A stretch of 64,000 nucleotides of DNA from Paenibacillus faecalis (GTDB lineage Bacteria > Bacillota > Bacilli > Paenibacillales > Paenibacillaceae), in the NCBI RefSeq assembly GCF_900289175.1, contig NZ_LT985747.1, positions 434,250 through 498,249 on the forward strand. Reading direction: 5' to 3'. The notes beneath the pieces were generated by a model. The model saw nothing but the letters and a program-made list of their open reading frames with translations, did not search any database and was not told where the DNA came from. How positions within the stretch are numbered: the first letter of the stretch is position 1; every line of letters begins with the position of its first letter. The position numbers were made by a program, and so were the translations under genes. This document shows positions 46,419-54,563 of this stretch, piece after piece.

Positions 46419-47669
46419 ATGTCTTGGTTCAACAAGTTAAGCATCTCGAATAAAATAACAGTTTCTTGTTATGTAATTGCTGTTCTCTTTGCACTTCCGA
46501 TGCTGATTGCCTTTATAGCTCTCGGCAAAATTGTATTGGGAATTGTACTGGTTGCTATACTTGCCGGACTTACATACCCGCTCTCTCAATTCATTCAGAA
46601 AGCGCTCACAGGTTCTTTCGATGAAATTTCCAATGTTTCCTCACAAATTGCACGAGGTGATTTCACGGTTAAAGTAGGAGAAGCCGGAGGCATGACAGAT
46701 CTGAGCCGAACTTTTAACAGTATGGTTGACAGACTGCGGAGGATTTTGCAGGAAGCCTCAGATATCTCCCGAAAAGTTATGGATTCCAGTCGTGATATAT
46801 CAAACAAAAACCAAAATCTGATCGAAGTTATGAACCAAGTAACCATGTCTTCCAACGAGCTGGCCATTGGAGCAAACGAAATATCAGAAGATGTATCCGA
46901 GATGAGCGACTCCATCCGTGAGATCGAACATAAGGTTAGCAATTATACAGATTCCACAAGAGCGATGAATCAACGATCTACGGAAACACTCGGTCTGGTA
47001 GAGAAAGGACGAGTATCTGTTTCACAACAATCTGCCGGTATGCAAAAAAACATTGAAGCCACAAATAAAGTGGCAGAATCAATCGATGCCCTTTCCAAAA
47101 ATGCCAAGGGGATCAGCAAAATTACCGAAACGATTTCAGAGATTGCTGAACAGACGAACCTATTATCATTAAACGCTTCTATTGAAGCCGCAAGAGCCGG
47201 AGAACATGGGGCCGGTTTCGCGGTCGTCGCGCATGAAGTTCGCAAGCTTGCAGAGGAATCCACCTCTTCCACTCGTGAGGTCTTTAATCTTGTTCGAAGC
47301 ATCGAGCATGACATTAATCTTGCAAGTCAAAACATCAAAATCAATGAAGAAGTCGTTCATCACCAGACTGAAATGATTCAAGAAGCCGAGCTGATCTTTT
47401 CGGAGATCGTTACGAGTGTACAGTACATAACGGAGCAAATTTCCGCCTTCTCCAAGGAAAGCGAATCGATGCTGGAAAGTGCTCAAAGCATATCTGCTGC
47501 GATACAGAACATATCAGCCATTACCCAAGAATCCGCCGCAGGTACCGAACAGGTGTCTGCCTCCATGAATGAGGGCATCGAATCGATCAAGAGGATGGCA
47601 GATGAAATAAATGCGATGACAGATGCCGTATTCCAGCTCCAAAAAACGATCAATATTTTTAAATTTTAA
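46419..47669 (+). CDS. Methyl-accepting chemotaxis protein without external sensor domain
   Basis: 416 residues. Two adjacent hydrophobic helices (about 13-34 and 36-56) are joined by a very short turn, so there is no extracellular ligand domain. A HAMP domain follows (residues about 57-110, [19 protein letters not shown]). The long coiled-coil signalling domain has its hairpin tip at [22 protein letters not shown] (in parts: [19 protein letters not shown]), residues about 243-264, then [18 protein letters not shown]. It couples to CheA/CheW at the inner membrane. Input may come from the membrane itself or a partner protein. Starts at ATG 46419 behind AAAGGAGGAAG. Confidence 0.9.
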   Translation: MSWFNKLSISNKITVSCYVIAVLFALPMLIAFIALGKIVLGIVLVAILAGLTYPLSQFIQKALTGSFDEISNVSSQIARGDFTVKVGEAGGMTDLSRTFNSMVDRLRRILQEASDISRKVMDSSRDISNKNQNLIEVMNQVTMSSNELAIGANEISEDVSEMSDSIREIEHKVSNYTDSTRAMNQRSTETLGLVEKGRVSVSQQSAGMQKNIEATNKVAESIDALSKNAKGISKITETISEIAEQTNLLSLNASIEAARAGEHGAGFAVVAHEVRKLAEESTSSTREVFNLVRSIEHDINLASQNIKINEEVVHHQTEMIQEAELIFSEIVTSVQYITEQISAFSKESESMLESAQSISAAIQNISAITQESAAGTEQVSASMNEGIESIKRMADEINAMTDAVFQLQKTINIFKF

Positions 47670-47713
47670 AAATATATATGCAAGTTGAACTAAAGAACCT
47701 AGCCCTAGCATCA

Positions 47714-47905
47714 CTACGAATTCGGATTATTCTTCCGATCGCTCTTGCCCCCAGATTTCTCTGAAAGATTTAAACGACCGTTGAAATCCGGGGACAGCTT
47801 ACGCTTTCGAAGCGAGCTTTCCGTAGGAAAGCTTTTAGGCGAACACTGACGTTTCTCCAGAATAATTCCAACTTCTTTCGTTGAAGTATTACCATTCTTT
47901 AGTTC
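47714..47905 (-). other. Highly structured intergenic element, possible RNA or dispersed repeat
   Basis: On the minus strand, stems follow one another: ACTTC/GAAGT, then AGCTTTCC-TAC-GGAAAGCT, then CGCTT-CGA-AAGCG, then CCCCGGATTTC pairing with GAAATCTGGGG (one G-U), then CGGA/TCCG. This density is far above what coding or random spacer shows. The style recalls dispersed palindromic elements of Paenibacillus (from memory, unverified). A 71-codon minus frame (47714-47929) crosses it, but its basic, low-complexity product looks like translation of the repeat. No second copy was noticed in the window. Confidence 0.5.
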
Positions 47906-47910
47906 AATCA

Positions 47911-47947
47911 CCCCCCATCGATGGATCATTGATGGGAGGCTTTTTTT
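47911..47947 (+). terminator. Terminator of the chemotaxis protein gene
   Basis: CCCATC and GATGGG pair around an 11-nt loop with further C/G pairing, followed by seven T residues (47941-47947). The T run is on the + side. Confidence 0.6.
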
Positions 47948-47998
47948 AAATCATGATCCATTTCCCCGGAAATAAAAAGGGAATATACCTTTCTATTT

Positions 47999-48451
47999 TC
48001 AATTCATCCTTGAGCCAAATTCCTCCACAAATTGCTCAGCCACCGTTTCAACAAAAGGAGTTATCGGGATGAACTTCAGCTTTTCAAGTGGAATCCACTC
48101 CGCTCCCAGTGAATCCTGCTGATCACCAACGCGCTTAATTGGAACTTGCTCACCCTCCATCTCAACCTCGTATATGATGCCAATGTGATGCATTTCCTCC
48201 AGCACGTCATCCGACCGCTTATAAATGATTGTACAGGAAACAGCGGTTTTCATACGGCTGCGAATATCTGTCAGCCCTGTTTCTTCAAGAAATTCACGCC
48301 TTAATGTCTGTTCCGGCTCTTCCCCAAACTCGATTGAGCCACCAGGCAAATCCCATTTGCCTATATACGGCCCCCTCGCTTTACGAATTAACAGCATACG
48401 GCCTTGTTTAATTAAAACACCATAAACGCCCAGATGCGTATACTTTTCCAT
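47999..48451 (-). CDS. NUDIX hydrolase
   Basis: 150 residues from ATG 48451; GTG 48460 is an alternative but lies too close to the AAAGGTT. The full Nudix box GGSIEFGEEPEQTLRREFLEETGL (residues about 38-61, in parts) carries the metal-binding REFLEE. WDLPGG precedes it. Such enzymes hydrolyse nucleoside diphosphates linked to another moiety; MutT-like clean-up is possible, but the substrate cannot be told. Confidence 0.85.
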   Translation of the reverse strand: MEKYTHLGVYGVLIKQGRMLLIRKARGPYIGKWDLPGGSIEFGEEPEQTLRREFLEETGLTDIRSRMKTAVSCTIIYKRSDDVLEEMHHIGIIYEVEMEGEQVPIKRVGDQQDSLGAEWIPLEKLKFIPITPFVETVAEQFVEEFGSRMN

Positions 48452-48481
48452 TTCACTCACAACCTTTTGCTAAAAATCTGA

Positions 48482-48861
48482 TCACTCTTCTTGATAAAAA
48501 TCAACGGCAACTAAGTTTTTCCGTTCCACGAGAAGATGAAAATCAAAAATCTCATCCAATGCTTGTAGTCTTGTTTCAACCGGCAGCTGTTTAAAGCGAA
48601 AGTAGGGGGAATCAGAGTGGGTGTACTTGGCCGGAGGTGGAAATGTTTCATGTGGATGCAGATTTTCTCCTGTAAACCATTCGAATACGGCCGCATATCC
48701 AGAATTAACGGGATAATAGTTCAGCAGCTGATATTGCCGGAGTCCTGCCCGGCAAACACCCGAAAAACACGTCCCTCATGCTGAATCCAATCGAAGCTAT
48801 GATCCTCTCTCAGCTCAAAAGCAACGTCGTTCACTGTAATCATCACCATTGAATAATTCAT
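48482..48861 (-). pseudogene. Decayed serine/threonine-kinase-like gene with internal deletion
   Basis: ATG 48861 opens a frame (MVMITVNDVAFELREDHSF, then VFRVFAGQDSGNIS) that stops at 48721. The adjacent frame resumes with LLNYYPVNSGYAAVFEWFTGENLHPHETFPPPAKY (in parts) and LQALDEIFDFHLLVERK, ending at 48482. The two pieces look like the start and middle of Bacillales kinase-like proteins that read QDSGNISFGV and later GYAAVFEWF..E.LHPH..FPPPAKY (from memory). About 50-60 codons between them and the C-terminal half are missing. Confidence 0.65.
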
Positions 48862-48974
48862 GTTCCCCCCCTTATCGGATAAAAAATAGACCGTCCCTAT
48901 CCGGAAAACGGCCTAAAACAAATCAGACTTTTATATTATATTCCAAAAATTAACTTACCTCAATGACAATCACC

Positions 48975-49157
48975 TCAAAGCGCATCAATTCTTGACTGGG
49001 GTGCTTTGTCACACCGCTTGCACACTTTTAAAGACATGCCGTCGGATTTGGTCCGGGGGTACAAAAGTTTAATTCGGGTACTGTGACATACCGGGCAAGT
49101 ACCTCGCCCACGAGCAGGTAAATGCCATAAGGAGCGTCCTCTTTTGGATTTAGCCAT
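48975..49157 (-). CDS. Small CxxC-CxxC zinc-ribbon-like protein
   Basis: 60 residues from ATG 49157, ten bases behind AAGGAG; an upstream TTG frame is unlikely. Basic N terminus (AKSKRGRSLWHLPARGRG) and two Cys pairs, TCPVC and VCKRC, about 20 residues apart, as in a zinc ribbon. It may bind RNA or a ribosome. I do not recognise a named family. It is a single gene. Confidence 0.65.
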   Translation of the reverse strand: MAKSKRGRSLWHLPARGRGTCPVCHSTRIKLLYPRTKSDGMSLKVCKRCDKAPQSRIDAL

Positions 49158-49297
49158 GGTTTCCAAACTCCTTTTTCTCAAATTTCACCTTGCACCATAT
49201 TTATGTTAATGTTGAACGTTTTAGTCATGTTTGGCGTAAGTTTTGAATTGAAAGTCCAGGGCGTACCATCAATTCAACGTATTCATAAAGCTTATGG

Positions 49298-50089
49298 CTA
49301 TATTAACGTAACAGCCACACTGATCAAATACGCAGCAGGCACAATAATCAACTGGGCAAGCATCGTCCCCAAAAAACGTGTAACCATCAGCAGTGTATAC
49401 ACCTTGCCAAGCTGATCTCTCGTTTCCGGTTGATGTGTTGCTTTGTCTGTAATGAGGCCAAGCTGAGGATCGATAAAGATCGTTAAAATAATCGTAGCTA
49501 TACCGTTGATGATTCCTGAGGATTGAGAAGCCGTTGTCGCCAATTCAGGTACGATATGGGCTGCATACAGCGAAGACAGCACACCTACCGTATAGAAGGC
49601 TGTTACTCCGATATTGAGAAAAATAAAACGATTGGGAATGCCTAGATAACGAAACTGGCTGATTTTCAATGAGGGCTTTCTAAAGTAATGCTTCGTATTC
49701 TTAAGTTGGCCAATCGTTACACTGGAAATTAGCTTTGGAATCGAACCTGCCACCTCCAGCTTCGCTATAACTCGGGCAAACAGGTTTACAAAGGTGGGAA
49801 ACAGTACGATGGCAAGCAAGGTTCCAACAGATGCAGCAAGCAAAATAAACCGAAAATATCGAAGCACATCAAAAGAAGGGTCTATTCGGGCATAATCTAC
49901 AAATTTGGCCGTCAGTGGAGCCTGAATCAAGTTCGACGTTCTTGATACGAGAACAATAATGCCGATCAAAGATAAGGCGACAGCAATTTTATTCAGTTTC
50001 ACACCGGCATACCTGGCGGAATAGGATAACGTCTCCGCTGTGTGAATGATCATTGTCAATACAAAAACGATAATGAGGCTGTTGACCAT
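49298..50089 (-). CDS. amj: Amj-like lipid II flippase
   Basis: 263 residues, about six to eight membrane segments. VFVLTMIIHTAETLSYSARYAGVKLNKIA (in parts), SLIGIIVLVSRTSNLIQAP, and a C-terminal FIDPQLGLITDKAT region followed by MVTRFLGTMLAQLIIVPAAYLI match the Amj (YdaH) family. In B. subtilis, Amj is an alternative lipid II flippase induced by envelope stress when MurJ is absent or blocked. It starts at ATG 50089 behind GGGGGAG, and is monocistronic here. Confidence 0.9.
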   Translation of the reverse strand: MVNSLIIVFVLTMIIHTAETLSYSARYAGVKLNKIAVALSLIGIIVLVSRTSNLIQAPLTAKFVDYARIDPSFDVLRYFRFILLAASVGTLLAIVLFPTFVNLFARVIAKLEVAGSIPKLISSVTIGQLKNTKHYFRKPSLKISQFRYLGIPNRFIFLNIGVTAFYTVGVLSSLYAAHIVPELATTASQSSGIINGIATIILTIFIDPQLGLITDKATHQPETRDQLGKVYTLLMVTRFLGTMLAQLIIVPAAYLISVAVTLI

Positions 50090-50170
50090 AGGCGCTCCCC
50101 CTCTATGCCCGAAGACACATAAGATTTTACAAAAACAGATTGCTCAGCTTGAATCCACTTGCTCATCCGT

Positions 50171-50359
50171 TCATGTATTGAGTATAGGACCGTGAACGCC
50201 AAACTTAAGGTTTTCGTTCATACAGAACCTGCTCAACTCTTCAACGGCTTCTTTATTTGGATACTTCGAAATTTCCATCCCGCTAATGAAATCATTCGAT
50301 ATATCATTCCATCGATCCCGGATGAATTGATGCCACATTCCGATCTGAAGACGTCTCAT
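50171..50359 (-). pseudogene. Truncated N-terminal piece of a TIM-barrel isomerase-like gene
   Basis: 62 codons from ATG 50359 with an excellent GGAGGTAAG site. The end FGVHGPILNT resembles the second strand of xylose-isomerase-like TIM barrels (sugar isomerases/epimerases, AP endonuclease 2 family), where HxP/HGP is common. The frame stops there and the rest of the barrel is missing. It follows the broken LD-carboxypeptidase by 20 nt, so both once belonged to one operon. Confidence 0.5.
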
Positions 50360-50379
50360 TATCTTACCTCCATCGCCAT

Positions 50380-51353
50380 TTACTCTTGAATACTGAGCTT
50401 CACTTCATCCCCGAATGCTTCAAGGGCAGCCTCTCCACCAATCGGAATCGTAATTTGCGGTGAGGTATGTCCAAAGTTAATGTCGGCCACTACAGGCAGG
50501 TGTTCCAGTTCTTTCTTCGACTTGATAATATCGCTCAGGAGCTGTCTGCTCATCTGTGATGCGGTTTGAAACCGTCCGATGATCATTCCTTTCACTTCAT
50601 GAAAACCAGGCTGATGAATAAGGGATTGCAGATCACGATCAAAGGTCGGTGGCGATGATTCCAAATCATCCTCAACAAACAAAATAGCGCCCGCCAAGCT
50701 CGGCATAAACTCCGTCCCTTGGAGCAAATTCAGAGTACACAGGTTACCGCCGATCAGTATCCCTTCCGCTTTCCCTTCATTAATGACGTATGGACCGTCA
50801 TTTCGAATGAAATTCCGGTTCTCCTGATCTATGTACCAGGCATCATCACTCCAATATCAGAAGGAGATACCTCCAAAGGCCCCTCATGGAACATCATTTT
50901 ATAAAAATACTCGGATGTATATTCAGTCCCGTGCAGCATGCCAAAAGTTGAAAAATGCGGACCTGAATAGGTAATTAGCCCCGTCTTGGCATATATCGCA
51001 CAGCTCAGTGCCGTAATATCGGAATATCCGCACAGCCTCTTCGGATTCGAAGCGATCAGATCATAATCAATATATCGGAGCAGCTGATTGCAATTGTAGC
51101 CGCCAATCGTTGTCAGAATACCGGATACATTCGGATCCAGAAACGCTTCGTGCAAATCTCGAATTCTGGATTCGATGGATGACGAGCTGAATGCATCTAT
51201 TTTCTCACAATGCCTGGAATATGATAAGACAAGACCCATCTCTCGCAAGCGATCTTCAGAAAGCTTTCGCTGTTCTTTTGCAATAATAGACATACTCCGG
51301 GAAGGAGACACAACACGAATTTCATCACCCGTCTTAAACTTATTAGCTTTCAT
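50380..51353 (-). pseudogene. LD-carboxypeptidase (MccF/LdcA family), one-base frameshift
   Basis: From ATG 51353 (GGGGGA in front) the protein reads KTGDEIRVVSPSRSM, GILTTIGGYNCNQLLRYIDYDLI (in parts), CGYSDITALSCAIYAKTG and TYSGPHFSTFG, all S66 peptidase features with the nucleophile region. It stops at 50829. The other frame continues without a break as DDAWYIDQENRNFIRND to IGGNLCTLNLLQGTEFMPSL, and later GRFQTASQMS and FGHTSPQITIPIGG, ending at 50380. One missing base near 50851-50858, where WSDDAW is expected, splits it. Intact enzymes cut murein tetrapeptides or detoxify microcin-type compounds in the cytoplasm. Confidence 0.85.
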
Positions 51354-51372
51354 ATCGATTCCCCCTTTTAAT

Positions 51373-51582
51373 TCATACGCTGTGATTGTAATCCACTTGG
51401 ACTCGGGAACGCGTGTTTGACGAAGCAATAATCGCATCAAGTAGAGATTGAACCTTATGTCCGTCATCAAACGTTGGCAAATCAACGGAATCCTGTTCAC
51501 CGCATAACGATCGATACATTAAATCTACCATCTTGTAAAAGCCGATAATACCGACACGAATTTTTGGCATAGACGCTGACAT
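51373..51582 (-). pseudogene. Gfo/Idh/MocA oxidoreductase remnant with large internal deletion
   Basis: 69 codons that join a typical start, KIRVGIIGF, directly to a typical family C terminus, YKMVDLMYRSLCGEQDSVDLPTFDDGHKVQSLLDAI (in parts). The Rossmann domain and the catalytic region between are gone but the frame is kept. The ATG overlaps the stop of the membrane protein gene before it (TAATG). It belongs to the same decayed operon as the LD-carboxypeptidase. Confidence 0.75.
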
Positions 51583-51992
51583 TATTCTCTAGACCTCAAT
51601 GATGAAAAAATGTTGATCAATATAATCACAAACGTAGAAAAAATATAATGTCCCATTATAACGATTCCAATAGCCGGAAGGGGTTTTTCCCCTGGATCAG
51701 TAATTGGATACAATGAAACAAATATGCTATTAAACATCCAAAAATACGGCATCCACAGGACGGGTATAATATATTTCAGCTTTTTTCGGCCGAATAAATG
51801 TTTAGTTAGAAAATAGCAAAGTATAGAAAAGAACAAAAACACAATGATGATCAAAATATCAGTATATCCCGCTATATTACTTAATCCGGTAATCCTTTCT
51901 ATACGGTAAACATTGACCATGAGCTGAACCTGAATCAAAAAAGAAATAGCATATAATGCACTTAAACCATTCAATTTCAAAAATGGAAGCAT
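51582..51992 (-). CDS. Small membrane protein with four predicted helices
   Basis: 136 residues from ATG 51992, seven bases behind AGGGGG. Four hydrophobic segments (around residues 5-28, 42-66, 75-98, 107-130) alternate with short basic loops such as FGRKKLKY. Neither motifs nor a family could be recognised. It is the first gene of the decayed operon and its stop overlaps the ATG of the oxidoreductase remnant. Confidence 0.6.
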   Translation of the reverse strand: MLPFLKLNGLSALYAISFLIQVQLMVNVYRIERITGLSNIAGYTDILIIIVFLFFSILCYFLTKHLFGRKKLKYIIPVLWMPYFWMFNSIFVSLYPITDPGEKPLPAIGIVIMGHYIFSTFVIILINIFSSLRSRE

Positions 51993-52019
51993 AAGCACAC
52001 CCCCTATTCGTTTCTTGAA

Positions 52020-52637
52020 CTAGTCAAACCATACCTCTTTCAAAGGGTTGCGGAGATAGCCGAACATCTGTTGCAGCTGTTCTGGTGTATTCCGATCTAG
52101 AGACAGTTCAGGTAATCCGTCTTCATTAAAAAAACCAACATCTGAAGTCTCAACTCCACTGGCTGCTTTCCCTCCGATCAACTCGCATTGAATAAACAAC
52201 TTATATACATGCTGCGATGAAGGCGGATGATTGTGAAATTTCTTATCCAAAACCGCCAGCAATCTGACCGGAGTAACATCATAACCGGATTCTTCCTTGA
52301 TCTCCTTCACCACAACCTCCTTGACCGACAAGCCGATATCGGCCCATCCGCCTGGCAAAGCCCATCCGCCACCACTTCTTTCTTTGACAAGAAGAATTTT
52401 TCCATCTTGAAAAACAACCCCGCGAATATCCACCTTGGGCGTTGGATACCCGGTGTCACTTGCAAACAATGTCCGAATCTTCTCATGCTCCATTTCGGTA
52501 TATTCATGTAAAATCGAGACACTTAGTTCCCGCAGCTGTTCAAAACGCTCTTTATCATATATATCCTTGGAGTAGGCAAGGCCCGCCTGGCTGATCGCCT
52601 GAATTTCCTTGGCCCATTCCAGCCATTTTTGTGTCAT
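52020..52637 (-). CDS. NUDIX hydrolase with N-terminal helical extension
   Basis: 205 residues. An N-terminal helical part (WLEWAKEIQAISQAGLAYSK, DIYDKERFEQLRELS) is the Nudix_N_2-type domain of YjhB-like ADP-ribose/NAD-related hydrolases. The Nudix domain follows, with VDIRGVVFQDGKILLVKER and the box GGWADIGLSVKEVVVKEIKEESGY (in parts) at about residues 96-119. The substrate is not certain. Starts at ATG 52637 behind GGGAGGGGAG. Confidence 0.87.
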   Translation of the reverse strand: MTQKWLEWAKEIQAISQAGLAYSKDIYDKERFEQLRELSVSILHEYTEMEHEKIRTLFASDTGYPTPKVDIRGVVFQDGKILLVKERSGGGWALPGGWADIGLSVKEVVVKEIKEESGYDVTPVRLLAVLDKKFHNHPPSSQHVYKLFIQCELIGGKAASGVETSDVGFFNEDGLPELSLDRNTPEQLQQMFGYLRNPLKEVWFD

Positions 52638-52798
52638 CGTGCTCCCCTCCCTTGATTTCAGCGGTATACACTGATTCTCCTATATCATGATCCTTTCCTG
52701 CTGGACGCCTTGCAAAATCTAAAAACCAGCTAATGGTTTGTCAAGTCAAGCTATTGGAAACGAAAGAAATTTGCTATACTAAAAGAAAGCATACGAAA

Positions 52799-52823
52799 TA
52801 AACCTCCACAAAAATGGAAGTTT
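52799..52823 (-). terminator. Terminator after the IS110 transposase
   Basis: AAACTTCCA and TGGAGGTTT (minus strand) pair with one G-U around a short T-rich loop, followed by ATTTC, 15 nt past the stop. Confidence 0.5.
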
Positions 52824-52837
52824 ATGGCTTGCGAGGA

Positions 52838-54037
52838 TTATAAAGTGTAGGGTTGCCTTTTCTTGAGCATAGCGTAGATGTGATGTAATAACTTGTTAGC
52901 GCAAGCAATCACAGCTACTTTATGGGGCTTCCCTTCACTTTTTTTCTTGTCATAGTACTCTCTGATACGGAGATTTAGATCTCCTCGTAGACCACAGGTT
53001 ACTGCCAAATAAGCTGCACGCCTTAATCGTTTGGAGCCACGTTTTGTTATTCGATTTTGCGTTGCTACAAACTTGCCTGAACTAAAGACACTGGGATCTA
53101 GGCCAGCATAAGCTACTAGTTGCTTCGGATGCCGAAACTGCGAAGCATCACCAATTTCAGCAGCAATAGAGGTTGCCAGCTTTGTACCTACTCCTGGAAT
53201 GGATTTTAAAAGCTGAACTTCTGCTATCATTTCAGACAGTTCTAATATGATTTTTTCTAGTTCAGCTAGTTGGTTTTGCAAGTCACGGATAACCGTTAGC
53301 ATACTGCGCAGAGCCATTTCTAATCCATATGGGACGTGCATAACAGGATTATCCTTTATAGCTACGTTTAATTGCTCAATCTTACGGTTCATCCAATCTT
53401 CAGAACGAGCAGCTTTAGTGGATTCTCTTACGACCGCAGCCCAAGTATTATGGTCTCGCTCCTCAATGCCTTTTGGCGAGAGACACATTTCTAGTAAGTT
53501 TAATGACGTTTTTGAGAATAGGTCTCTAAATACACTTTCATAGTTTGGAAATACCTGATCGATTAGCGTCCGCGTATTCAACTTCGCTTGAACGTAAAGA
53601 CTAGTAATAAACTCGTGTTGTCTTGTTATGAACTGTAAGTCCATTAACGATTCTTTAGGACTCGGATGAACAAGCCAACTCTCCTCCTGGTAGTATAAAT
53701 CCCCCAGATGCCAAGCGTCTGATGCATCCGTTTTCACTTTACGTAGATTCGTTCTTCGAGCACGTTGTGCCTGCAGGGGATTAACGAGAATGGTCTCATA
53801 TCCTACGCTTTGTAAATAGTTAACAAGGACACGATGGTAGTGCCCTGTTGGTTCCAAGATAACAACGGGCTTCCGATTTGTCTTAACTTCTAATTCCACT
53901 AAAGTTTGAAATAATCGTTCAAATCCTTTTGGTGAATGCAAAATCAATTGATCTCGGCCATAGGGAACATTTCGCTTTAAAAATGCTTGAATAACTGATT
54001 TTCCTTTTGCTACATCAATTCCTATAACAGGTTTCAT
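52838..54037 (-). CDS. IS110-family transposase (DEDD recombinase)
   Basis: 399 residues. The N-terminal RuvC-like domain has its four acidic residues in the right places: Asp8 (GIDVAKG), Glu62 (ILEPTGHY), Asp104 and Asp107 (KTDASDAWHL). A coiled-coil stretch follows, then the C-terminal Tnp_20 domain with LKSIPGVGTKLATSIAAEIGD (in parts) and AYAGLDPSVFSSGKF, whose serine is the expected nucleophile. IS110 enzymes move DNA with the help of a bridge RNA encoded in the element. The frame is intact. Starts at ATG 54037 behind GGGAGGAG. Confidence 0.93.
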   Translation of the reverse strand: MKPVIGIDVAKGKSVIQAFLKRNVPYGRDQLILHSPKGFERLFQTLVELEVKTNRKPVVILEPTGHYHRVLVNYLQSVGYETILVNPLQAQRARRTNLRKVKTDASDAWHLGDLYYQEESWLVHPSPKESLMDLQFITRQHEFITSLYVQAKLNTRTLIDQVFPNYESVFRDLFSKTSLNLLEMCLSPKGIEERDHNTWAAVVRESTKAARSEDWMNRKIEQLNVAIKDNPVMHVPYGLEMALRSMLTVIRDLQNQLAELEKIILELSEMIAEVQLLKSIPGVGTKLATSIAAEIGDASQFRHPKQLVAYAGLDPSVFSSGKFVATQNRITKRGSKRLRRAAYLAVTCGLRGDLNLRIREYYDKKKSEGKPHKVAVIACANKLLHHIYAMLKKRQPYTL

Positions 54038-54228
54038 TTTTCTCCTCCCGCATTATATTTGCCGGTAATCCCACAATGGTTCCAACTCCACAGCTTCGCT
54101 TGTTATACGAGGTCATTTGCCTCAACCAGCTCAAACATGGTAGAAGGCGATAGTGAGAGAACTGTTTTTTGTACGGGGTTCCCCCCCAGGGGCTGTCACG
54201 TTCTCCCGGCTACCACCATCGTAAAACA
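54038..54228 (-). ncRNA. Candidate IS110 bridge RNA region
   Basis: The non-coding stretch before the transposase, on its coding strand, folds well. TGGTAG and CTACCA close a large arm holding GAGAAC/GTTCTC and CCCC/GGGG pairing. A second arm follows with GAGG-CAAATGA-CCTC and further stems, then CCA-TTG-TGG. IS110 elements encode a bridge RNA of about this length in this place, with one internal loop binding target DNA and one binding donor DNA. The loops were not assigned. The boundaries are estimates. Confidence 0.5.
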
Positions 54229-54234
54229 ACCAAT

Positions 54235-54266
54235 AAAAAAGACCAACCAGTAAACTCTGGTTGACC
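54235..54266 (-). terminator. Terminator at the upstream edge of the IS element
   Basis: CAACCAG and CTGGTTG pair around a short loop and six T residues follow on the minus strand (plus AAAAAA at 54235-54240). It would stop leftward read-through from the sugar locus into the IS. Confidence 0.6.
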
Positions 54267-54279
54267 TAATAATACGAAA

Positions 54280-54439
54280 GGGAGCTGTCGCAAAAGGTCC
54301 ATTGACCCGGGTCGGCTCCTTTGTCTGTTCTAAGGACGCTATCGGAACGAAGCATGGGGCTGCAAAAAGTAAGCCTTGAGGTCGGGTGGCTTTCGCTTGC
54401 CCATAATTTGCTCAAGAAGGCAGCAATAGACCAAAAAGC
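54280..54439. other. Spacer with possible old insertion-sequence end
   Basis: It begins with GGGAGCTGTCGCAAAAGG, which resembles the terminal repeats of IS1182/IS4-type elements from Firmicutes. No matching inverted copy is in the window. The following 120 bp hold no convincing frame. Confidence 0.3.
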
Positions 54440-54490
54440 AGAAATGGCGGCGCAAGGATAACACCCTTGGCACCGCCATTTCTTTATTTC
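54440..54490. terminator. Terminator of the leftward sugar locus
   Basis: AGAAATGGCGG (54440-54450) / CCGCCATTTCT (54473-54483) with inner AAGG/CCTT pairing and T-rich flanks on both strands. It lies 74 nt past the FAD-oxidoreductase stop. Confidence 0.75.
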
Positions 54491-54563
54491 TTACTAATTT
54501 ACTCATCAAGTGAGTGTCTCGTCTAGTGAGTAGATGTTATTTTTGGAACAGCTTTCCAATATG

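Larger units (their letters stand above)
52799..54279 (-). mobile_element. IS110-family insertion sequence
   Basis: It holds one transposase gene with about 240 bp of non-coding DNA upstream of it. The octamer ATACGAAA lies at both sides (52791-52798 and 54272-54279), 1481 bp apart, a normal size for IS110 elements. There are no terminal inverted repeats, as expected for this family. Ends are inferred from the octamer only and could shift by several bases. Confidence 0.65.

Noticed and set aside
47714..47929. 71-codon minus-strand frame as a real gene
   Set aside because: It lies across hairpins, has a basic low-complexity product and only a loosely placed G-rich site; treated as a structured element.
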